A stretch of 64,000 bases of DNA from Pisaster brevispinus (GCA_023634235.1 JAMKCF010000013.1:1736001-1800000), one strand, 5' to 3'. Shown: positions 1 through 15,000, numbered from the stretch's first letter. Translations and numbers: made by a program. Notes: generated from the letters alone by a model not told the origin.

Positions 1-38
1 TCAATCTCCAGAAGCCGATGCCTGGCAGTTAACAACAA
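1..38 (-). CDS. Gene a exon 30 (partial): start of propeller 3
   Basis: [12 protein letters not shown] in phase 0 after a CATCAG acceptor. Aligns with the first 38 nt of b26. The exon continues beyond the window. Confidence 0.8.
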   Translation of the reverse strand, partial: MLLTARHRLLEI

Positions 39-3000
39 CTGATGAGGATAAAGAAGTTTAGAGAGATTTCACATAGAGGTTTAAAGTGCAAAAGGATAGT
101 TCCTTGTAAGAACAAAACCATTCAATGAGGAACAGAGGGTTCAGGAAATTCAAAAGATAGAAGCTGAGACGGGCAGATTGGATACGAGATATGACGGTCT
201 CAACGACATACTCAACCAGCTTTGCTCAAACCAGCAGATATAGCAGTATGGCAATATCTTTGTTCTGGGACGTCAGTAAGAACTCATACACCCTTATACT
301 GCAGCCTTGCCAGGAATCACGACTTGGTTACAGTGTACTACCTTGGAAGCAACAGACGAGAGCACTATTTTTTCTTATAAAATAATAAACAACAAGGGAA
401 ATTGACTATGTACATCAATTTTGAGTAAATAAAGAGCAGAATTTGAGCCTGCAGCTTCTTGATGTTTTTCTTCAGATAAAAGATGTAAAGCTATAATAGT
501 CTCTCATGTAAAACTAATAAACACTAAAACAGCAATTACCTTTGGTGGTGTTGGGTATGCAAACTGACATGTCCGATTGTCTTGCAGAAGAGCGTAACTG
601 TAAGGGCAAACACACTCCACTCCTGCTTGCAAGTTAATACAAGTCACTCCAGGGCAGGGGTCAGGTCGTGTTGTACTGCATCGATCTAGAACATTCTCTG
701 TAGGGGTAGGCAGACAGATGAGGCATGGAGTGAGTTTTGAGAGGGTCACGGCGATGTAGGGGGAAAAGTAGAAGCAAAACATTAGAAAAAATTGTATTTC
801 ATCATAATCTACTTTAACCATTTCACATTGGTATTCCAAACATTATGGTATAAAACAATTCCATGCCCATGCAGGGTATTAATTTTTCTGAACTTTTTTG
901 AGCTTCTGGAGTGGTCGTTTTCCTTTGAAAATCTTGTTACAATGAAACCCTGACTTGTCAAAGGAAAGTCAATAAAGCAGCGGATTTGTTGTCTTGTGTT
1001 TATCTACTCTGTTTGTATTTATCACGCACCACATTCAATTTCGTCTTCATAATCAAGACAGTCCCCTGTAACGCCATTACACCGCTGCCATTTATGTATG
1101 CAGTTGCCATCATTACACTGGAAACCCCAGTCACCGCATCCACCATCGCAGCCATCTTCATCAGACCCATCTTCACAATGCTGGTGTCCGTCACATGTTT
1201 GGGAGAGCCAGATACATTCTCCGCTCTTACGACACTGGAAATCTCTACGACCGCATTCTCTTTGATGCTGGAATAAAACAAAAATTCAGCAAAACTTTTC
1301 GACAAGATGAAAAGCAACCAGCTTCTCGACCTCAGCCAACACAAACGACAAGGTCTCTTGGAGTTCAATTTGGTCATGCATGGCACTACCAGGAGTACAC
1401 AGGGCTGTGCTTTTTCCATCGGAGGTCCATTGAAATTCTCTACCTTTCTCCATCCGGAATGCTTCATCTCTTCAACAGTTCAAAAAGTGTTTTGATTTCT
1501 AATGTTTTGCTCACATTGTTTTGAATCCATTGGCAAAGGTGCTCTATAAATTCCTGTTATTAGTATTAATAGTTTAAGAAAATTTGCGGTGACATCATAT
1601 AGATAAATATCTTTTGAGTGCTGGTGGTTGTGAGAAGGACCGGAGGGGTCAACGTTTCGGACAGTATTCTCTGTCCGTCCTCAGGAGACTGTCGACACAG
1701 ACAGAGTATACTTCTCAAAACCACCATCACTCAAAAGAGATCTATCTACATGGTGTCACTGCAAATGTTCTTATGTCTATTATCTTTCCACCATGCAAGC
1801 CTTCAAGTCGTATTTATTACTAGTAGTAGTAGTAGTAGTAGTAAAGGCAGGGAATATTTTTGTTAGTTGTCAAATACTGGTATCCTCACTTGACTTATTC
1901 CAACATATGCATAAAATAACAAACCTGTGAAAATTTGGGCTGAATTGGTCATCAAAGTTACAAGAAGATAATGAAAGAAAAAAACACCCTTGTTGCCTGA
2001 AAAGGGCTTCATGCCTGAAGCCTTTCTGAAATTCAAATTTTGGGGTGAAAAATTACCTCTTTTCTCACTAACTACATAAACTACAACCCTTTTCAAAGGG
2101 GGTTGTTTCTAAAAAATATTATAAAAAAATAATTTCAACAGCTCTCCAGTGCTCTTTACCAAGTAAGTTTTTATGCTCATTAGTTTTTGGAGTAATTACC
2201 AAAGGTATACCCTCCCTTTAATAATACCAATAATAAATTTTGTTGTTGGAGAGTTCATGTTTGATTACTCATTATGATTAGGTTAAATGTAAATTTCTCA
2301 CTCTGTGTTCGTTTTAATGATACAATATGGTGTAGTCCACTAAGCAACTGGTTAAAGATGATTAATTTGTTGAAATTTCTTATTTACAGGAAGACCTCTA
2401 CTCGGCAGTCTAACCTTGCAACTAACGCCGTCTGGTAGCAAAGGACTTCCGTCCTGGCAGACACAAGTGGAGTTATTGCTTCCAGTAAGGCGAGTCTTTT
2501 CTCCAGGACAGAAGCATTTAAACCCGGCAGGGTCAACTGATCTTGGCACGCCGAGGCAGAAGTGGGAGCAGATGTTTCCGGCTTCTTCACAGGCATTCGG
2601 CACTGTAAAGCGAATGATAAGTTTCAAATGGGCTGGAGTTAAAGAAAGTTTTGATTCATCAAAGGATGTCTTGTTGGAAAAGGTAAGTCTGAAATGGCCA
2701 TTGGTGATGATCTTGGAAACCTTCAGACAAGTCTATCATCATAGATAATGACTAATAGGGAGACCGCCAACATAGGGCTGGATAGCTCAGTTGGTAGAGC
2801 TCCGGTACATTAATCCGGAGGTCGTTGGTTCAAGTCCCGCTCCAGTTAATTTGTCTTTGTTCAAAAACCCAAATCATAGACTGTGCAAGTATTGCGCGTA
2901 TTTGATTACACATGTATTGTGATCTTTAAAGTGTCTGTTTTGTTTCCTTCACACGTAAAAGCAATGTACTTGAGACCAAAGTGATTCCAAAAATGTTTGA

Positions 3001-6000
3001 ATACGCGCAAGACTTGGTATTGAGTTGGCTTGATAAATCTTTATCCATAAGTCGGGATGCTCCAGGGCCAAATTTAGGCAAAGTTTGTTTTCTCTCTCAG
3101 TTTCCATTTCATAAGCCATTGCTTAATCGCTAGTAAAGGAAAATGCATGCTAATCTGGCGATTATGGCTTCAAAAGTGAGTGAGTTGGCAATGGGAATTT
3201 ATGTGTAATGGTCACAAAGTGGGGGCTGTTTTGTCTTACTAAAATGTAAAAAGGCAAAAAGTAAGCACGGAAATTTGTTAAAGTAGTGTAATAAAGTTGA
3301 CCATATGTACAATTGTGTGGTTTAGGCAATCTAAGCCCTCGTTTGTCCAACCATGCTGAACTCTGGCTTTATTTTGGTCACTTCCCTTCCAGGGCTCGAA
3401 TTTTTGGGGAAAATTTTCAAGACCAGGCTTAATTGTAGCTCAATATTTTCACTGCACAATATATATTTTTTTTTTACAAGACCAGTCTAAAAAACAGAAA
3501 GAAGAAAAAATAGGTACCCGGTACACAGTTTAACTCATAAACTGGTTTTTTATTTGAACAAGCACTGAGAGAAGATTTACCTTTTTAATACACTTAAACC
3601 GTGAATGGTGATAGTACAATCAGGTGAGGTTTGCGGTGACGCAATGTGCAAAGTCTCTTCGAGTAGTGGTGGTTCTGAGAAGAACCAATGGTTTGACAAC
3701 TTTCAAACCACCAGTTCTTCTCCACCACTACTCAAACAGATTTTACACATGGTGTCACCACAAACCCCTCACCTATTTATCTTATTTGTACATTTCAATA
3801 TTCAATAGAATCAAAACATTTGAACTTGTCCAGTTATAGGTTTAATGGCCTGACTCTAAAATTAGTTGCCACAGGCCGGTCGCCTAGTGTTATTAATTTT
3901 GAGCCCTGCCTTCAAATTTTCTGTTTATATTAGTATCTTTTGCAGTTTTCTCTCACCAACTTACTAAAAGTAATTCAAAAGAGGACAATTTGTGCTGTTT
4001 CTGAAGTTTAATCTTAAACCGCTTCAATGTAAAAACAATGAGAGCACCATTCTTGCCTTACCAATTTCTGCTGGAATTGCAAGAGCTAGCCCCATTGGTC
4101 TTAACAACTCTCCGATGACCATGTCTCTCCTACTCCCTGTGAACTTGTTTGCTGAAAACAAGGACATTTTGCTTACATCGGTCCAGTAAACAATGTCCTG
4201 AGATTGAGAGAAAACCAAACAAAACGCAGCATGAGAAAGATGGAAGTTGTTTTTAATGCCCTTGAGAAAGTGCACAATCGTTTACACATCATCACCATTT
4301 TCACAAAGAGCCACATATTAAAAAATGAAAAATTACTGATTAACAGTAAGGGTCCCATATCTCAATAACTGCATTTTTTGTTTTCATGATGAGCCAGAAG
4401 CACCCAAAGAATACATTGCAACAGAAGAGCGTAAATGGGTTTTTCGGGTTTCACAAAGAGCCACTCATGTCAGTGTGCGCATGATCATGTGACATGGGCG
4501 CCCCTTCTGTTGGGCATATAAGTAAGTCATCTCATTTGTAGATTTTACAAAGACACAAGCGTCTTTCATTAATTAACGTGATAATTAGCCAATACATTTG
4601 AAGGAATTAGTTAGTCAATGGAGAGGTTAAACTTATGCAGTATCATACGAGAGGTCTCAAACTGCAAACCACGGCTAAAGTAGTGCAGATTTGCAGTTTT
4701 AAGCTAAGCACACTGTAAAATGTAACTCTAAATGTTGCCATTTGACATAAGAGGCTGTTTGTTAAAATGGTGATGGCATGTCTCCCTTAGAAGTGCTTGG
4801 TGGCAGCCTAACCTTGGTCGAAATAGCGTAAATCCAATATTGAGATATGGACATAACATGCAAATGTGGCATCACTGAACATCTTCATTTGCTGACAAAT
4901 TAGTTTATACTAAAGACATTTTGTTGTATGACTATTCATAGATAAGTGGCTTTGCAATGCGCCTTGTGGTGACTTACTTGATAAACAGCGATCCCAGATG
5001 GTCGTCTGAATACGTCCCTCAGAACGACTCGGCGTTGACTTCCGTCTGACTTGGAGGCCTCAATCGCCTTAGATCCAGCGTCCACCCAGTATATACTATC
5101 CAGAGGGGCATCGTAAGCGAGGCTGCTTGGTCTTTGAAGGTCAGTTGATACAATCTCCTCAATATTACTGCCATCGAGTCCCGCTCTTTTGATTTTAGGG
5201 TTAACCGCCCGAGCGCTGTATTCACTCCAGAACAAGTACCTGTAGAAAAGTAGGTTGAGGTACCCAAGATCATTGGGACTGTTCCAAGATTACTCGGCAC
5301 AATTGACCAAAGATAACTCTGGTTTTGTGAAAGACAGGCGTGTAATTTCTCAGAATGCTCCCTGATTTTAGGATTTTCTCAAAACCTCTTTGAGCCTAAA
5401 TTTTCATGAAGGGAGAAAGAAAACATTCACATTGTCCAAACCTGTAGCTTTGTATTTCAGGTGATGCGCAGAGTCTGTTAACCTCCTGGATTGTAATACA
5501 TTGACCTATAACATTGAAAGTTGGTGAGCAAAAAGGTGTAACATTTTCATGCATTAAACATGGGTTAAAATCTTCTATAAAAAGGGGCGTTTATTGTAAG
5601 TTTTTAGACCACAATTTCACCATGGGAATGAAGATGCAGGCATCTTCAATACCATTTTTGTGTTCACATCTTTTGACTTCATGATTAATACCCTACATTT
5701 GTTTTTAAAAAATAATGTGACTTGCCCATGTTGAGGATCTACGGCAATACTTCGAGGTGTACCGATTCCATCTTCTCTTGCAAGAAGTACCGCGGTGTAG
5801 CTTCCATTCCAGGTTGATATACCGATGATGTTCTTTCGGCTGTCCACCCAGTAAAGATAACGATGAACTGAGTCAAACGCTATGCTTAAAACTTCCCCCG
5901 TGTGTGATTTGATGATTGTAGTGCTGCCTTCTCTCTTGTTGATAAACTGCACTCTGCAATAAAGTGTAATAATTAAGGTCAGGTTGACTAAGCAGTACTG

Positions 6001-9000
6001 TGCCCTTTCTTCACCTCAGGGGACCAATGTTCCAATTTTAAAAGATGTAATATTTGCATCGGGATGAAGAATTAATTTTTATTTTTTTCCCCTAACCAAT
6101 GTGTATTAAGCACTGTATGCTTAGTGCTTTCCCGAGCTCTTTCAGCCCACCTGAATGATTGCCTGTGGATTTTTTTCACAGAGCTTGGGAAAGCACTGAG
6201 CATACAGTGCTTAATACACATCGGTGTTAGGTAAAAAACCAACTTAAAATAATTCTTCATCCCGATTCGAACCTGCCTCTAGCCATCGGGCTAGCTCGGT
6301 GGTCTAGTGGTAAGACATCTGCTCTAGCAATGCAATAGTCGTGGTTTTCAAATCCCACCCGAGTGATTGCCTGTGGATATTTTTTTTCACAGATCTCGGG
6401 AAAGCACTGACCATACAGTGCTTAATACACATCGGTGTTAGGAAGAAAAACAAGATTAAAAAGGTTCTAATCCCTCTTTGGACCAAAGCTGCGCATGTGG
6501 AATGCGGTTTCAGTGCACACCAGGGCCAAATTTCACGACTCTGCTTACTGTGGAAATTTGTACTTACAACCCATAGATTCAAGTGTTTTACAAAGCAACA
6601 TGAGCACAGAATTCATTTGGCATTTCCTTCCACTGCATCATATATGCACAACACATTAACTCTTGAGGTTTCACAGACAACTTGTTTTTTTTTGCTGGCT
6701 TTATTACCAGAAAGACATTTTTATACATATTAGCTGGGAGATAATGGGAGACTTTGAAACACTAGGTGGCAGCAGACTTACCAGGTAAAAGTCCATTGTT
6801 TACGTATGCTCACATTACCAAGAACAATGGACTTACCTGGTAAGCCTGCTGCCACGTAGTGTCACAAAAGTCCCCCATTATACTTTTTAAATTCAATGGC
6901 CTGTTGCAAGTCTTGCACATCCCTAGAATTGTGGGTTCCCTTGCACATTGCTTCAATGTGTGAAAGAAACAAAACTCAAAATTGGACTTACACTGAGGTC
7001 ATGGCCTTGTTGCCCTGGTCTTTGCCTTTGTGCCCCTTCCAAAAGTTTCTCATCAACTTAAAGATTTCCCAATGTAAGTGCCCATTGCAAAATGAAATGG
7101 GGCGCACCCTCTCAAAGATCAAATACCTGACCTGAAAATTTGGCACGTTGGCCTGTCCAATTATTTGACACTTGCACAGTCTGACAATACAGCAAATTTC
7201 AAATACCGAAAGCGTAATGACTTTTTAACCGGTGAGTCCACAACAAAATGTCAGCCCAAGAGGTGACTGGGACACTTGGATCTTAAAACATTGTGCTATC
7301 CAAAATATCATCTTGACCTCACCTCTTGATGGTATAACTTCCAGTATCGCTCAAATAAATTCCCTCATTACCAGGCTGGTCATCGTAACCCACCGCAGCT
7401 GCGTGCATCAACCTCTGTACCCCTCCACTAACTGACCCCAGAAGGGTATCAATAATGAGGGCCCGCTGTCCATCAGCCAGAAGGAGTGGGGGTGGGGTAG
7501 GGAAACTGAAGAGGCATGTTGGTCCTTTCTGTTCTTCCACGAGGTAATAGTTATCAGGACAGGTACAACGGGTGCCCTCTTCAGAATGGATGCATCCGAT
7601 ACCAGGAGGACATGGGCTGGCTGTGGCCAAACACTTGTTTTCAGCTAAAGGTAGAAAAATGGAGCAAATTGTACAAATTTATTTGAGTATTTCAGTAATA
7701 ATGGTAATAATAATAATAATTGGTTCAGTTCTTTTACATATCCTAGTAGCTAGATCAAGGCGTTTTATAACATTATTATCCCTGTTCATCAGGCATACTT
7801 TTAGACCATTTCTCAAACTTTCTCAACTCCTTGGGGCGCAACCAACTCCCAAGCTGCTTGAATTAGCGCTAATGGGTTCGACCACTACAATATTGTCTCA
7901 GCCCTCTCAGGTACCAATTTATAAACCTGGATGAGTTGGAAGGAGAGCCGGAGCCAAAGGTGACAATCCAAAAGTGGAAGTCATGTCTGGAGACTAGCAA
8001 GAAAAATGGGCCGCTTAGTAACAACAACTTCAGTCAAGTCAATAAGTATTTCTTGGTCTTTCTATGTCTGAGTCTTTACACTTTTATACATTTTGGAACT
8101 CTGTTTGCAGTACACAGTTTGGTTAAAGTCAGGGAATACTGTCTTGTAAAATATTGGATAAATAGTGTAATATACTGTTTGTGTCAGGCCTAATAAGACA
8201 AGTGATTAGAAACACAGCTGTCAATTCATACCATCACAACTGGCTCCATCCTTCATGAGCCATCCTCCATTCTCACATAGACAGGTTTCTCCATCAGATC
8301 CAAGCATTGAACCCAGTGGGCAGGCGCATACAAACCCCTGTGGGTTACTGAGGGATCTCAAGCAGAGATGGGAGCATCGGTTACCAGCTCTTTCACAGAA
8401 ATTAGTTAGATCTGTTGGAGAAAAAAGAGACAAAGCAGAAATGTATATTCTGCAAGGATTGGAAGTCAAATTGTCACACTCTGAAAACTGGTCCTCAATA
8501 ACATAGAGCTGCTTAAGCAGAGAATTGCGATTAGTAATTTTCTGCTTAGCAAAAATAAGCAGGATGCCAGTCGCAAATTATACATATGACATGGTACTTT
8601 AACTGGTAACCTTATTCTGGTAAGCATAATTTTTTTGTGCTTAACTACTTTTTGTGCTCAGGCAGCCCTATGAAATTGGGCCCTGAACAAAAATTTGTTA
8701 TCAAAACCTTCACTGAATTCAAAATAACGAACTTTGAAATCATGGTTTCATTCAAGACGTACCTGACAGTGCAATGTGTTGGTCCATCAATGCCAATCCC
8801 ATTGGATTGCGAATGCCATCAAAAAGGACCTCCAATCGTTCACCATTGTATTTGTTTGCAGTCAACACTGCGTTAGTCTGCCAGTCAGTCCAGTACACAT
8901 TGGCCTGTGAGATTTTAAAAAAAATGGAAGTTAGGTTGGTAACAAATTGGTCTTTTAAGATTATTGTATAATTTCATTGTCTTCACCACTACTTCAGAAA

Positions 9001-12000
9001 TTGCACAGGTCTTCTATCGCTATATAAAAATAAATTTCAAACTTTGTCCATATGTCTCCAAATCCCATGTCCACCAGTCATCATCATACATATCTGACAT
9101 TCTACATCTGTATGTGTCACCACGTTCCCTACGCTCTTCCTGAGAACTTCTTGGCTGAGCATCACACCCAGCCTTGCTACCAAATGGCAGCGCGCCGTAT
9201 CGATACCTCCCGCTGATTGGCTCCCGAAAGTGATTACTTTGCGATCACGCTTGTTAAAAACTTCGAGCACTTGTATGGCACTTTTAGGACGCTTAGTGAA
9301 AATGCTTTTCACCCTGAACTGCATACAGTTAGACCATAGAGAAACTGAGAGGGGACCAGTTGCTCTTTGCCTTGATGCCTCTTTTGCCATACTTGAGCAG
9401 GTGCGTAGAGTGGAACGGCCACAGACCTACTTAAAATGTGCCAGATTCTAGCACGTTTTAATGAACCATTTCCAGGGGTTATGAGCGAGCAAAGCATGCT
9501 TGGAAAAAACGGCACGGCGAGATCGATCACCCTTGAGAACGAGGTTGAATCACATCCTCTCCACAGCTACTGCTCCTCATGTGTGGAACTCACTCCCATC
9601 ACATCTTCACCATGCAAGGTCACTTGGACTATTCACGAAACTGCTTAAGACTCGGATTGTTTTATGTACTTGGAACGTCTTGAAGTTGGATGGGGTCGCT
9701 TTTTTTTTTTTGGCTCTTTGTAAATCTAGGGGGAAAAGCACCTAATGTAAATGTGCACCACGTTCCCTACGCTCTTCCTGCCCCTTCCCAGGTTGTATCG
9801 TAAACTTGGATGTGAACCCTGGCTACACGGCAGTTAACGGTTGTATGGCTTCTGACTGGCACCCCTGAACAAAGATATCGACAATAGAGAGACCGCCAAC
9901 ATAGGGCTGGATAGCTCAGTTGGTAGAGCGCCGTCACATTAATCCTGAGGTTGCTGGTTCAAATCTCACCCTAGTCAAATTTTCTCTGTTCAACCTCAAA
10001 CTATATAAATGCTAGTAATGTAAGTTTTGGTGCAGCTGCACTGGAACCAGTAACCTTTGGTTTGCAAGTGGTGTTTATCGTAGCATTCTGATTACATACC
10101 TGATGTACAGCAATGCTGAAAGGGTGTGGCAAATAAGTATCACGGATAACATGCCGATTGTTTCCATTGATATCCGACGACTCTAATCTATGCATCTTAG
10201 CATCTGACCAGAAGATTCGTTGCTCATCATAGTCAAGAGCCAAACCATTGGGCCAGATGATATCTTCGGTTATAATGGTAACCACATCTTGTCCATCAAG
10301 TGCAGCTCGTCCAATGTGGGGTGTGTGACCCCAGTCGGTCCAAAACATGTACCTGAAAGAGTAAAAACCGACAGTAAATTCAGGCCCAGATTTGCAGAGT
10401 ATGAGCAGGAGACAGTGGTGCAGCTATAGGTAATGTGGGGCCACCCGGCGGAAAAGTTAGAGCTTGATATCCCTGTCACTTTCAAATGTACTTTGTATTT
10501 GAAAATCTTTGCATTATTTTGAGGTATTATTAATAACTAGTACAGGTGTAGATGTTAATCACATTTCCAAGGGGTATTTACATTTCAAGGTGGCTATTAT
10601 CCTTTTAAAAAAAAGTAAAAAAAAAAAAAAAAAGTAAGTAGGTTAGGTTTTCTTTTTCATGATCAGTCGATGCACTCATGAACTACTAGTCTGAGTTTCA
10701 GTGGAAGAGCATTTCAAAGAGTCTGTCCAGCATGTGAAAAAGTATCCCCTTTAGCTGCATCTTTAACTGAGAACAACAATAAAAATAAGTTCTGGTTCTT
10801 ATAAAGCGCTGTGAAACAGCGCAGTGACTAGCATCAAATCTCATCAGGTAGATAGAACATTCCAGAAAAAGGATGATCTAGCAAAAAACCAAATAACAGT
10901 ACTACAAATTTGATAATAACTGTGTCTTTAAGTGCTTCCTAAATGATTGAATAGTGTCTAGCAATCTGACTTGAAATGGTAGTTCATTCCCAAGCATTAG
11001 AGACACACTCTTGTAAAAAAAATGCGACCTATTACAGTCTATGGGAAAACCTCAAGGCTTTGGGGTTTTCATAAGAAAAACAAGGAAGTCTTTAACCTGT
11101 CAATTTGCCTTTAGCACCGAACTGTACGCCCGCCCAGCACGCCCAGTGAGGATAGCCTGTTTCGGGAGACCTGAAGCTAGTGTTGCGATAATTAATTGAA
11201 GGGTATGGTACTGCTAAAAAACCTTTATAAGAAATAAGTTAAGAATGAAATAGATTGCACTTTTCACGAGAGTGCGTCTCTAATGAATGTGGGAGCTGCG
11301 TTAGTGAAAGCATTGTCACCAGCAGAATTTACAGGTTTATGTTCAGCTAGAATGATGCAGACAGAACCCAAACATAGGCCAAGTCGGCTAGGTTTGTTAC
11401 TGATGTACGCATGCATTGACGTGGCTCGGACACACTCCATAAAAATACTCCAAAACATAGTTCATTTGAACTACATATATACATATGTAGAAAAAGGGTT
11501 CCGTCTCCTGGTGGAATTGTTAGCTTTCCAAGGTCTGAGGCATGGTCTGATGTCTATGGTTTGGTAGGTCTTGCATTATGCTCTGACTTTTGTTTTGGTT
11601 ATGCAGCAGTCAAACTATAAATCTGGGCCCAATTTCATGGCTCTGCTTTCCGTAAGCAAAGAATCGGCGCTTACGGTAGCAGGGAATTCCACGCTTACGC
11701 CAAGCGTATTTCACAGGTTAGCAGAAATTTTTACAAACATTTTTTCCTGTTACTAGGCATTCTTTACTTAACACAGCTAGCACAGAAATTTGGCGCTTGC
11801 AGAGTAAGCAGAGAATGGTGATCGTAAGCACAGAATTCGGCGGTAAGCAGAGCCATGACATTGGGCCCTGGTGTATTAGATGGATTAGGAGTTTGCAAGT
11901 AGGCATGCACTAAATACTACCCTTCAGTTGGATCAACCACAATTCCTCGAGGTTCATCTAGATTATCATTGATAAGCGTCTTCTTATAACTGCCGTCCCA

Positions 12001-15000
12001 TGAAGCAACATTGATGGTATCATCGCCTGTGTCTGTCCAGTAGAGATTACCGTAGACCCAGTCGTATGCTATACCGTCTGATGTAGTATCTGTAGTAATT
12101 ACTTGGGTGTGGACGGAGCCATCAGAGAAACTGAGCCTGTGCCACAAATCAAAGATAAGATGATTTATAAAGCCAGGGTTGGATTTCGCAAAGCACTTAG
12201 ATTCATCTTAAGATGAGTTGGCAGTATTACCATAGTGATTTGTATTGTGACATCACACTTTACTTAGCAAGTAAGAATGATACACGGTTAAGCTCAGTCT
12301 TGGCTCTTTGTAAAGTTGGTCCCAGATATCTCCAGAAAACATGGTAAGTTTTAAGACTTTGCATGGTAAGAGAGCAATTTTGGAACGAAGGTGTTTGATG
12401 TGACACCACGTAGTTATATCTCAAACAAGCTGTGGTGGTTCTGAAAAGAATCAGGTTTGACAGCTCTGTTTTTTATAAGTATGCTGTGATAGTTCTCAAG
12501 TTTTGTAGTTATTAAGAGTGACCAAAGTTTTGACTTAATGATGTTTGAAGCTTTGCATGATGTAGAAAATAAGAAGTACTATAAATAGTAAATTTGAGGG
12601 TATAACTGTGTGTGAATCTCTTTTTGGAGGAGTGTTGTATTTAATAATAATAATAACTATTTATAATTACGCCTTAAAGTTGCAACTGTTTCAATGTACT
12701 GGATGCAACTTTGTCAAGCTGATAAAAGAAAGTCTTATAAAGGCAACTTCTAAAGATCTTCGAAGGGTCTTGGAGCTAAAGTCACATAACAAATAAATAT
12801 ATAAATACATAAATAACCTGATGATATTTTCAGTTGCAGTATCACTCAAATAAACAGTGTCCTCGGTAGGGTCGTAGCTGATGGAGACAGCTGTGTTCAT
12901 CCCCTCTGCTACGAGCTCCATTGTCTTAAATAAAACATTCAGTTTTTTTACTGTGATACGGTCCGTTAGGAGGAGCTTGGGTGGTACGGGGTAAGAAAAT
13001 ACACAAGTTTTGTTGTCCAGGTCGACAAGATATGACATATGGGGGCACTCGCAGATGTAGCCTGGGTCTCTGTTGGTGCAGATTATGCCTGGGCAAAGGC
13101 TGTCTGCGGATTGTGCACACTCATCAATATCTAGATCGGTAAAAATCAGACAAAAATTTTGTATGAGAATTTATGATTTGTATTTGGGGCTTTGAATAGT
13201 CACAGCAAATAAGTATCATGGATTAATCAACAATGTTGTTCTATTAATATTCTCATGGTGAAGTACATTTAAGTTTATGTGCAAGGCTTCACTTTGGATT
13301 TTACATGGTTGAAATCCCAAGCACACCTGAGGGCGTGAGCCACAAATGGCAATTCTTGATATTTCTTTCATTAATATTATTATCATTATTATGAATTTCT
13401 GGTAATGAAACCAACCTGTTACCGTGGGTGCTTGCATGTGAACCACAAACACAGGGGTTATAACCCCTACTCTTCCACAAGAAGTGTGAATTCTGTGTTT
13501 CTTTTACGTGCACACCAATCCTAGTACTAGTAATGGTAAAGTGTCTTGCTCAAGGACAAAAGTGTCAAGACCAGGACCTGAACCCACTCTCTGCTGATCA
13601 GAAACACCAGAGCTTGAGTTCTGGGGTGGATTTCACAAAGAGTCTTATCTCGAGTTAAGACGATTTACTTGTCCTACCTTAGGACTAGCCTTAAGTTTTT
13701 AATAACTCCTAGGACTAGTCCCAAGTTAGGACTATCTTTGTTAAAATCGACCCCAGGTTCTCTTAACCGCTCGGCCACAACACGCCACAAACTTTTATCA
13801 AACTGTCATCAGTACTATCATCAGCCGAACTGCAATAGCAAGAAATAAATTAATACTGATAATTCATTATGCCAAAAAGTAGGCAGACCAAACTTTTTTC
13901 CCCCAGCATGTGCCTATGGTTCGAGGGGTCACATCCTCCCTGAGTGGACTGATGCCCTTCTTCTTACTTACCATGGTCACAGTAGTAGCCCTTAGGGACA
14001 TCGATACACTGTCTGGATCCACAACCTCCATTGTCATCACTACATGCCTCTGTAAAAAAAAAAAAGGAGATCCCAAAAATTATATTAGGGGTGTGTTCCA
14101 TGCTTGTGAGCAACGTAAACTTTGGTCGACTTATTTGTGGCCTCTGTGTAATTCCAAGCCGGAAACAAAAGATGTAAACAATGTTATTTCTATTGCCCAA
14201 TCAGTGGTATAGAAAAGTCTGTGCGTCTAGTATATTCCACATTTATGAAAATGTTAGCCATCATATTTTGAAGCCCTGCTTTTATATTTGACCAATTCAA
14301 AACGGTGGTCCACTTGTCTTTAGATATTTTATTCATCCGCTTCTTTTGTTGTCACTTCTTGCCACCTGAAACTTGATCAATTGTTATTTTTTGCAGTCTT
14401 GACTTACGAGCAGTGCATTCAGTTTCATCTTCGCCGCCTTGACAGTCATTAACGCCATCGCAAAGCTGAGAGATCAAGATGCAAGAGGAATTGTTTGGAC
14501 ACTGGAAGCGGTCTGGCGCTGTGCAGACATCCAAGCAGTCTTTCTCATCCGCGTTGCCAGGGCAGTCTTGAACACCGTTACAGCGAGCTGAAGACGGCAT
14601 GCAGGTTCCATCATCACAGGTAAACTCATCATCAGAACATGCTTGGTCTGTAATCATGGGGGAATTAACAATTTGTTATAGTTACACCTGGTTCTTATAA
14701 AGCGCATATCCTAGTAGCTAGATCCAAGACGCTTTACAACAATATTGTTCCCGTTCATCAGGCATGCTTAGACCATTGCTCAAACTGTCTCAACTCCCTT
14801 GGAGCATACAACCCCAAACTCCTTAAGTTAGCGCTAGGAGATTTTACACCTGGGTTAAGAGAAGCAATTATGGTGCCTTAAAAGTGCCTTGCTCAGGGAT
14901 TGCCCCGGTGTCTGGCAGTGGCAGCCTCATGCACCGCAGCACTTTGTAAATCCTTACAAGGTGTCACATAAATGGGTCTCATAATCATTTGCCTCAAAAA

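Noticed and set aside
1000..1467. A 155-codon minus-strand frame
   Set aside because: It overlaps exon 28 of gene a in another frame; the true frame carries the LDLa cysteines and valid splice sites.
2777..2848. Possible functional tRNA gene
   Set aside because: A and B boxes are present, but acceptor and T-stem pairing is poor and several diverged relatives share the same non-tRNA leader, so it is a SINE.
6341..6733. A 130-codon plus-strand frame
   Set aside because: It begins in a family B SINE and has no recognisable domain.
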